The position numbers and the translations under genes were made by a program. Of a stretch of 27,333 nucleotides of DNA, positions 22,487 through 27,333 are shown piece after piece. Source of the DNA: Planctomycetota bacterium (GTDB taxonomy: Bacteria; Planctomycetota; PUPC01; DSUN01); contig VGYW01000064.1 of the NCBI GenBank assembly GCA_016872875.1, positions 1-27,333 on the forward strand, given 5' to 3'. The notes beneath the pieces were generated by a model. That model was not told where the DNA came from and searched no databases. It saw nothing but the letters and a program-made list of their open reading frames with translations. Position 1 is the stretch's first letter; each line of letters starts with the position of its first letter.

Positions 22487-25197
22487 GGGCCGTCCCCACG
22501 TTGCTTCTTGCCAGCCCGCTCGCGCTTGACGATGTCGCGTTGGAGGCGCTGGAGGGCGGCGAGGGCCTCCAGGGGGGTCAGGTTGTCGAGGTCGAGGCCC
22601 TTGAGCTCCTCGATGCTCTCGGCGTGCAAGGAGCCGAAGAGGGTGAGCTGGAGGGTCTTGGGGTCGGAGCCCACCTTGTCGAGCGACGGGGCGAAGCGCG
22701 GCTTGTCGTTGGGGGTGAGCGAGGCGGCCTCGAGGTTGCCCAGGATCACTTTCGCGCGGGCGATGACCTTCCTCGGAATGCCCGCGAGGCGCGCGACGTG
22801 GATGCCGTAGCTCTTGTCGCTCCCGCCCTCGACGATCTTGTGGAGGAAGACGATTTCGTCCTTCCACTCGCGCACGGCGATGTTGTAGTTCCTCACGCCG
22901 TCGAGCAGCAGGGCCAGCTCGGTCAGCTCGTGGTAGTGGGTGGCGAAGAGGGTGCGGGCGCGGACGTGCTCGTGGATGAACTCGCTGACTGCCCAGGCGA
23001 TGGAGACGCCGTCGAAGGTGCTCGTGCCACGCCCAACCTCGTCGAGGACGAGGAGGCTGCGCTCCGTGGCGTTGTTGAGGATGTTCGCCGTCTCGATCAT
23101 CTCGACCATGAAGGTGCTCTGGCCGCGGGCGAGTTCGTCGCTCGCGCCGACGCGGGTGAAGATGCGGTCGGCCACGCCGATGTGGGCCTTCTTCGCGGGC
23201 ACGAAGCTGCCCATCTGGGCCATGAGCACCAGGAGCGCCGCCTGGCGGATGTAGGTGGACTTCCCCGCCATGTTCGGCCCGGTGATGACCGCGATGCGGT
23301 TGGCCTCGCCGTCGAGGAGGACGTCGTTCGGGACGAAGCGCCCGGCCTCGAGGGTGACGTCGAGCACGGGGTGCCGCCCGTCCTCGATCTGGATGATGAG
23401 GTCGTCGGCGACCTCCGGGGCGCAATAGCCGCGCTCCGCCGCCACGTGCGCGAGCGACGCACAGCAGTCCACCTGGGCCACCAGGTTGCCGACCCTCTGG
23501 AGACGCTGCACCTGCGCGGCGACCTGGTCACGGACCCCCACGAAGAGGTCGTATTCCAGCTCCTTCGCGCGCTCGTCGGCGCCCACGATCCGCTCCTCCC
23601 ACTCCTTGAGCTCCGGCGTGATGTAGCGCTCGGCGTTCTTCAGCGTCTGCTTCCGAGTGTAGTGAGGCGGCACCTTGTCCGCGTTGGCGTTCGTCACCTC
23701 GATGTAGTAGCCGAAGACCTGGTTGTAGCCGACCTTGAGGCTCTCGATGCCGGTGCGGCGGACCTCGTCGGCCTGGAAGCGCGCGAGCCAGCTCTTGCCG
23801 TCGCGGGCCACCGAGCGCTCCTCGTCGAGCTTCGCGTCGTAGCCGGGGCGGATGATGCCGCCGTCGGTCAGCGAGGTCGGCGGGTCGGGCACGATGCTCC
23901 GCTCGACAAGCTCGCGGAGGTCATCCAGGGTGTCGAGTTGCCCTTGGATTCTGCCCAATCGCGGGCTGGCGCACGCGGCAAGGCGTTGCTTGAGTGCGGG
24001 GAGCGCCGCCGCCGACTGCTTGAGGCCAACCAGGTCGCGGGGGTTGGCGCGGCGATAGACCACTTTCGAGGCGAGCCGCTCGATGTCCTGCACGCCCCGC
24101 AAGGTCGCCCGAAGCTCGTCGCGGAGGAGGGGCTGCTGGACGAGCTCGGCCACTGCCCCCTGCCTCTCGCGGATGCGCGCCACGTCGCGCAGCGGATAGA
24201 GGAGCATCTGGCGGAAAAGGCGGCCCCCCATCGGCGTCACCGTCGCGTCGAGGACGCCCAGGAGCGTGGCGTCGTGCCGCCGCGTCCGCAGCGTCTCCAC
24301 AAGCTCAAGGCTCGCCTGGGTCGCCTTGTCGAGTATCAGGTGGTCGGTTCGCACGAAGCGTTCGAGCTTGGTGATGTTGGCGAGCGAGCCGCGCTGGGTC
24401 TCCTGGAGGTAATCGAGGACGGCGCCCGCTGCGCCGAGACCGGCCTTGAGCCCCTGGCAGCCGAAGCCGTCGAGCGAGGCCACGCCGAAGTGCTCCAGGA
24501 GCGCCTTGCGCCCGCTCGCGGGGTCGAACGCCCAGTCGGGCCGCGGCGTCCAGTGCCCGTGGAGTGCCGGGCGGAGCGGCTCGATCACGCTGTCCTCGGT
24601 CGCGTACTGGCTGTCGGGCACGAGGCACTCGGCGGCGCCGATCCGCCCCAGCTCGTCGAGCAACTGCCCCGGCTCCACCTCCTGCACCAGGAATCTCCCC
24701 GTCGAGAGGTCCACCCAGGCGATGCCATACGAGTTCGTAGTTCCGCCTTTAGGCGGTCTTCCGAACGCTGCAATCGCCGCGAGGAAATTGTTCGCCTTCG
24801 CGTCGAGGAGCGACTCCTCGGTCAGCGTCCCAGGCGTCACCACCCGCGTCACGTCCCGGTCAACGACCCCCTTCGCCTCGCGGGGGTCCTGAATCTGGTC
24901 GCACACGGCCACCTTGTAGCCCGCGGCGATGAGGCGCTTGAGATAGGTGTCAACCGAATGGTAAGGGAATCCCGCGAGCGGGATCGCCCCCTCGCCCAGC
25001 GACCGCGAGGTCAGCGTCAGCCCGCACACCCGCGAAATCGTCTTCGCGTCGTCGTAGAAAGTCTCATAGAAATCGCCCATCCTGAACAGCAGGATCGACT
25101 CCGGGTGCTGTTTCTTGAAGCGTGCGTATTGCCGCATGGCCGGGGTCGCCGGCCCGGGCATGTCCGCATCGGTGAAGAGCTTTGGGGCTTCCGGCAT
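22483..25197 (-). CDS. mutS: DNA mismatch repair protein MutS
   Basis: A 904-residue mismatch-recognition ATPase. Domain I has the mismatch-binding Phe-x-Glu (F43/E45 in GDFYETF). The C-terminal ATPase has Walker A GPNMAGKST (about 639-647), Walker B LLVLDEVGRGTSTFDG and ATHYHELT. Slightly longer than usual (about 850-880). Part of the excess is residues 144-156 (FGRPPKGGTTNS), encoded by a small palindrome between LAAIAA and YGIAWVDLSTG. ATG 25197 is preceded by GGGGAGT; the open frame further upstream reads through the nonamer hairpin and is not real. The predicted -10 ends only 7 bp before this ATG, so the mRNA may be nearly leaderless, or translation may begin at ATG 25161 or 25137. No mutL is in the window. 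Confidence 0.95.
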   Translation of the reverse strand: MPEAPKLFTDADMPGPATPAMRQYARFKKQHPESILLFRMGDFYETFYDDAKTISRVCGLTLTSRSLGEGAIPLAGFPYHSVDTYLKRLIAAGYKVAVCDQIQDPREAKGVVDRDVTRVVTPGTLTEESLLDAKANNFLAAIAAFGRPPKGGTTNSYGIAWVDLSTGRFLVQEVEPGQLLDELGRIGAAECLVPDSQYATEDSVIEPLRPALHGHWTPRPDWAFDPASGRKALLEHFGVASLDGFGCQGLKAGLGAAGAVLDYLQETQRGSLANITKLERFVRTDHLILDKATQASLELVETLRTRRHDATLLGVLDATVTPMGGRLFRQMLLYPLRDVARIRERQGAVAELVQQPLLRDELRATLRGVQDIERLASKVVYRRANPRDLVGLKQSAAALPALKQRLAACASPRLGRIQGQLDTLDDLRELVERSIVPDPPTSLTDGGIIRPGYDAKLDEERSVARDGKSWLARFQADEVRRTGIESLKVGYNQVFGYYIEVTNANADKVPPHYTRKQTLKNAERYITPELKEWEERIVGADERAKELEYDLFVGVRDQVAAQVQRLQRVGNLVAQVDCCASLAHVAAERGYCAPEVADDLIIQIEDGRHPVLDVTLEAGRFVPNDVLLDGEANRIAVITGPNMAGKSTYIRQAALLVLMAQMGSFVPAKKAHIGVADRIFTRVGASDELARGQSTFMVEMIETANILNNATERSLLVLDEVGRGTSTFDGVSIAWAVSEFIHEHVRARTLFATHYHELTELALLLDGVRNYNIAVREWKDEIVFLHKIVEGGSDKSYGIHVARLAGIPRKVIARAKVILGNLEAASLTPNDKPRFAPSLDKVGSDPKTLQLTLFGSLHAESIEELKGLDLDNLTPLEALAALQRLQRDIVKRERAGKKQRGDGP
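24733..24765. repeat. Palindromic repeat in frame in mutS
   Basis: CCGCCT (24743-24748) pairs with AGGCGG (24751-24756), and the flanking TTCG and CGAA extend the symmetry. In the gene strand it reads FGRPPKGGTTNS. I have seen the translation RRPPKGGTTN recur in predicted proteins from environmental genomes, consistent with a dispersed palindrome; that is recollection, not a search. Confidence 0.75.
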
Positions 25198-25204
25198 ACT
25201 CCCC

Positions 25205-25233
25205 AATATAGCCGGCGCCCCATCCCTGTGCAA
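25205..25233 (-). promoter_or_regulatory. Predicted promoter for mutS
   Basis: On the minus strand TTGCAC (25233-25228), 17-bp spacer, TATATT (25210-25205). The -10 lies 7 bp before the annotated ATG, with GGGGAG between. Confidence 0.55.
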
Positions 25234-25279
25234 GAGGCCAGAGGACTCGCGCCTCGCGCTCGGGCCGCCGGTTGCCGGC

Positions 25280-25408
25280 AAGGGACGACAGGGACCACAG
25301 GGACTCCAGGGACCAAAGGGACTTGACACGGGAGCCGTCTCCCGCACAATAAAGGCGGGCCACCTTGGGTCTTGTCCCTGTGGTCCCTGTGGTCCCTGTC
25401 GTCCCTTC
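25280..25408. repeat. Nonamer hairpin with an internal promoter, between mutS and the four-helix gene
   Basis: The left arm is GGGAC(G/C)ACA-type units (25280-25322) and the right arm the complementary TCCCTGTGG units (25373-25408). The loop of about 50 nt contains the TTGACA/CACAAT promoter for the four-helix gene. Divergent genes flank it on both sides. Confidence 0.8.
25323..25350 (+). promoter_or_regulatory. Promoter in the hairpin loop, for the four-helix gene
   Basis: TTGACA (25323-25328), 16-bp spacer, CACAAT (25345-25350). The spacer contains a perfect inverted repeat, CGGGAG-ccgt-CTCCCG, which could be an operator. The right hairpin arm would fall in the 5' leader of the mRNA. Confidence 0.5.
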
Positions 25409-25432
25409 TTCCCTTCGTCAGGGGGCGCCGCA

Positions 25433-26068
25433 ATGTCCCCCGGCTTCATCCCTCCCCACGGCGGCTACAAGAGCCTGCTGTCCTACCAGAAAGCCGAGGT
25501 CATCTTCGACGGCACCGTCTACTTTTGCAGGCGGTTCCTCGGCAAACGCGACCGCACCTATGATCAGATGATCCAGGGCGCGCGGTCGGGCAAACAGAAC
25601 ATCATCGAGGCCAGCCAGATTTCCGGCACCTCCAAGCAGGCGGAGATCGACCTCCTCAACTGGGCGCGCGCCAGCCTCGAGGAACTCCTCGCCGACTACC
25701 GCGACTTCCTCCGCGCCCGCGGCATCGAGGAATGGCCCAAGAACCACCCCTACGCCCGGCGGCTGGCCGCCCTGTGCCGCAAGCCCGGAGCCAACTACGA
25801 GACCTTCAAGAAGGGCATCGAGCACCCAGACCCAGCCATCTGCACCAACGTGATGATCGGCCTGATCAAAGTGGCGAAGCTGCTCCTCGACCGCCAGCTC
25901 GCGCGCCTGGAGAAGGACTTCATCGAGCAAGGCGGCATACGCGAGCGCATGACCCGGGCGCGCCTCGAACACCGCGACAAGGCCATGGGCCGGCAGCCCA
26001 ACCGCGGCGAAGCCAAGGGACCACAGGGACCTCAGGGACCACAGCGACCCCAGCGTCCACCCGCATGA
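25433..26068 (+). CDS. Four-helix-bundle suffix domain protein with repeat-encoded GPQ tail
   Basis: A 211-residue protein of the four-helix-bundle suffix family (related in fold to the 23S intervening-sequence/Avd-type four-helix proteins). Recognisable parts are SYQKAEVIFDGTVYFCRRFL (17-36), MIQGARSGKQNIIEASQ (46-62), the helix EIDLLNWARASLEELLADYRDF and CTNVMIGLIKVAKLLLDRQLARLE (137-160). Function is not known; related proteins bind nucleic acid or partner with other factors. ATG 25433 is chosen because upstream codons are repeat. Residues 195-211 ([17 protein letters not shown]) are encoded by the nonamer repeat and give a collagen-like Gly-Pro-Gln tail. The 3' third is duplicated downstream. 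Confidence 0.82.
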   Translation: MSPGFIPPHGGYKSLLSYQKAEVIFDGTVYFCRRFLGKRDRTYDQMIQGARSGKQNIIEASQISGTSKQAEIDLLNWARASLEELLADYRDFLRARGIEEWPKNHPYARRLAALCRKPGANYETFKKGIEHPDPAICTNVMIGLIKVAKLLLDRQLARLEKDFIEQGGIRERMTRARLEHRDKAMGRQPNRGEAKGPQGPQGPQRPQRPPA

Positions 26069-26334
26069 CGGCGCTTGTCGCGGTTTCTGCGCCCGTTGTT
26101 CGCCTCCCTGCTCTGCCCCATGGCCCCACCCATTGTCGCCGCGCCGCCTTGTGCCCCGCGCATGCTTTCCCCCCTTGCCCCTTCGGTCCCTGTGGTCCCT
26201 GTTGGCCCTGTGGTCCCTTTCCTCTCACGCTGGCGCCGAAGCCAGCGCCGCGCCACGGCAACCGATAGGCGCTCCACACCGCGCGTCAGCTCCACCCCGC
26301 TGTGAATCCCGTATGGTGTCCCCTCAGCGCCCTC
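25891..26334. repeat. Tandem duplication, copy 1 (includes the 3' end of the four-helix gene)
   Basis: This segment starts at CCGCCAGCTCGCGCGCCTGG and covers the last 59 codons of the four-helix gene, about 270 bp of downstream DNA with a nonamer inverted-repeat pair (arms about 26015-26054 and 26184-26219), and a tail ending near CGTATGGTGTC. It recurs from 26335 at an offset of 444 bp. Confidence 0.88.
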
Positions 26335-26793
26335 CCGCCAGCTCGCGCGCCTGGAGAAGGACTTCATCGAGCAAGGCGGCATACGCGAGCGCATGACCCG
26401 CGCGCGCCTCGAGCACCGCGACCAGGCCGCGGGCCGCCAGCCCAACCGCGGCGAAGCCAAGGGACCACAGGGACCCCAGGGACCACAGGGACCACAGCGA
26501 CAGCAGCCGCTTCCCGCATGACGGCGCTTGTCGCGGTTTCTGCGCCCGTTGTTCGCCTCCCTGCTCTGCCCCATGGCCCCACCCATTGTCGCCGCGCCGC
26601 CTTGCGCCCCGCGCATGCTTTCCCCCCTTGCCCCTTCGGTCCCTGTTGTCCCTGTGGTCCCTGTGGTCCCTTTCCTCACTCGCTGCCGCTGAAGGCCGCG
26701 CCACGCCCCGGCAACCGATAGGCGCTCCACACCGTCCGGCAGCCTGCAACAGTGCGGCGGCTCGACCCCGCTGTGAATCTCGTATGGTGTCAC
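26335..26793. repeat. Tandem duplication, copy 2
   Basis: A near-identical copy of 25891-26334. The offset grows from 444 to 453 bp after the nonamer tract, the gain of exactly one 9-bp unit, and to 471 bp near the end through a second small insertion around 26740. The nonamer arms here are about 26459-26508 and 26630-26671. The match stops near 26793. Confidence 0.88.
26336..26521 (+). pseudogene. Duplicated 3' fragment of the four-helix gene
   Basis: Sixty-one codons plus stop, matching residues 154-211 of the intact gene, in the same frame and still open. Differences are mostly silent or mild (K to Q, M to A), and the tail has one more Gly-Pro-Gln triplet. No start codon or ribosome site suits it, so I call it a non-functional fragment. 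Confidence 0.7.
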
Positions 26794-26832
26794 CTGGGGG
26801 ACAATTGGTTTCGGGCACAATGCCCACTCTCA

Positions 26833-27255
26833 TCACGGGACGATCTCAATGTCCGTGATCTCAGCAACCGCGCTGCCTTCGCTCCATTCGTCCGGGACGT
26901 TCTTCGCTTGGTAGAACTTGCCTCTCTCCATCTGCCAGATGTAGTTCGGCTTCAAAGGCTTTCCACGCTCCATGACGAAGGACGATTCCGAGACAAGCAC
27001 CGGATGATAGTCTTCCTCTGAAATCACTTTGCCGGCGGCGTCCATGAAGTAGACAGTGACCTCGACGTGCTTCAATGTGCGGTTGCCCCGGTTCCTCAGC
27101 TTGAACTCAACGCCTGGCACTCGCCCATCAATGATTGAGGTATAGTACTTAGCCTGGAAATCATGTAGATCGAGCTGTGATAAGTACGCACGTTTCTCCG
27201 ACGAGTCTAAATAGGTATTCACGATTTCGACTCGATGTAAGTCAAGTATTGACAA
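26833..27255 (-). CDS. Hypothetical protein, probably 5'-truncated
   Basis: A 140-residue frame with lower GC than the rest of the window. The segment GVEFKLRNRGNRTLKHVEV followed by TVYFMDAAG looks like the FxLYD/immunoglobulin-like folds that describe 'additional' extracellular domains, with KLRNRGNRTL as the core strand; I do not assign a family. The only start is TTG at 27255, with no ribosome site, and an in-frame TGA lies at 27270-27268. Such domains are usually anchored by an N-terminal membrane or signal segment, which is missing here. The upstream side carries a rightward promoter and hairpin, so the gene may have lost its 5' end by rearrangement. Confidence 0.5.
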   Translation of the reverse strand: MSILDLHRVEIVNTYLDSSEKRAYLSQLDLHDFQAKYYTSIIDGRVPGVEFKLRNRGNRTLKHVEVTVYFMDAAGKVISEEDYHPVLVSESSFVMERGKPLKPNYIWQMERGKFYQAKNVPDEWSEGSAVAEITDIEIVP

Positions 27256-27278
27256 GGGGTTGTGTAATCATATAGAAT
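27249..27278 (+). promoter_or_regulatory. Predicted sigma-70 promoter at the window edge
   Basis: TTGACA (27249-27254), 18-bp spacer, TAGAAT (27273-27278). It points rightward, away from the truncated hypothetical gene, and its -35 overlaps that gene's only start. Confidence 0.6.
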
Positions 27279-27279
27279 A

Positions 27280-27325
27280 GGCCCCCATGAGTGGTATTGG
27301 GTACGTTTCCATACTCACGGGGGCC
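27280..27325. repeat. 13-bp inverted repeat after the edge promoter
   Basis: GGCCCCCATGAGT (27280-27292) and ACTCACGGGGGCC (27313-27325) pair with one mismatch around a 20-nt loop. It begins right at the expected transcription start. An open frame from ATG 27287 runs off the window, but 15 codons are too few to judge. It may be the end of a mobile element or a leader hairpin. Confidence 0.6.
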
Positions 27326-27333
27326 ATGGAAAT

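Noticed and set aside
25198..25449. N-terminal extension of MutS with Gly-Pro-Gln repeats
   Set aside because: It reads through the nonamer hairpin and a predicted mutS promoter, and MutS proteins normally begin near the annotated ATG.
25891..26793. Diversity-generating retroelement (four-helix Avd-like protein next to two near-identical 3' segments resembling variable and template repeats)
   Set aside because: No reverse transcriptase is in the window, and the differences between the copies are not adenine-specific; they include G/C, A/C and T/C changes and a whole 9-bp unit.

Overview
The window is GC-rich bacterial chromosome from a Gram-negative (diderm) organism: it encodes two TonB-dependent outer-membrane receptors, two periplasmic YfiR-type proteins and a LabetaH/aminotransferase surface-sugar operon. 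Its density of small palindromic and short-period tandem repeats, some inside genes, and a four-helix-bundle 'suffix' protein remind me of environmental Planctomycetota/PVC-type genomes. That placement is an impression; there is no rRNA here to settle it. No tRNA, rRNA, CRISPR array, transposase or integrase is visible.

Layout. 1-851: no convincing gene; a 300-bp nested inverted-repeat element (515-814) lies before a Gfo/Idh/MocA oxidoreductase (852-1904). 1963-13131: two consecutive signalling modules on the + strand. Module 1 is TonB receptor (2050), YfiR (4127), hybrid kinase (4894). Module 2 is YfiR (7587), TonB receptor (8143), larger hybrid kinase (10348). 13302-14186: a secreted protein of unknown function whose stop codon lies in a 144-bp inverted-repeat element. 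14331-17225 (- strand): operon galE, WbpD-like acetyltransferase, DegT/WbpE-like aminotransferase, with a near-consensus promoter. 17558-18157 (+): unknown membrane protein. 18181-25197 (- strand): mutS, AAA ATPase, DUF4276 (Toprim-like), aroA, PHP phosphoesterase. 25433-26068 (+): four-helix-bundle suffix protein with a repeat-encoded Gly-Pro-Gln tail, followed by a 450-bp tandem duplication of its 3' end. 26833-27255 (-): AT-richer, probably 5'-truncated hypothetical gene, then a promoter and hairpin at the edge.

How the genes may work together. In Pseudomonas, periplasmic YfiR restrains the CHASE8-containing diguanylate cyclase YfiN, and the outer-membrane protein YfiB relieves this. Here each module has YfiR, an inner-membrane protein with a CHASE8-like sensor, and an outer-membrane protein, but the output is a histidine kinase phosphorelay rather than GGDEF, and the outer-membrane partner is a TonB-dependent receptor. 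I infer a trans-envelope sensing system duplicated in tandem with its gene order permuted. Neither module carries a separate output regulator.

The second theme is repeat invasion of genes. Heptamer AAATCCG repeats sit in frame in both kinases, a small palindrome sits in frame in MutS, another in AroA, and three genes (13302, aroA, the four-helix gene) take their last codons and stop from repeats. Four tetranucleotide hairpins and four nonanucleotide hairpins occupy most intergenic gaps. A third item of interest is the AAA ATPase/DUF4276 pair, which resembles ATPase-Toprim defence modules and lies between housekeeping genes.
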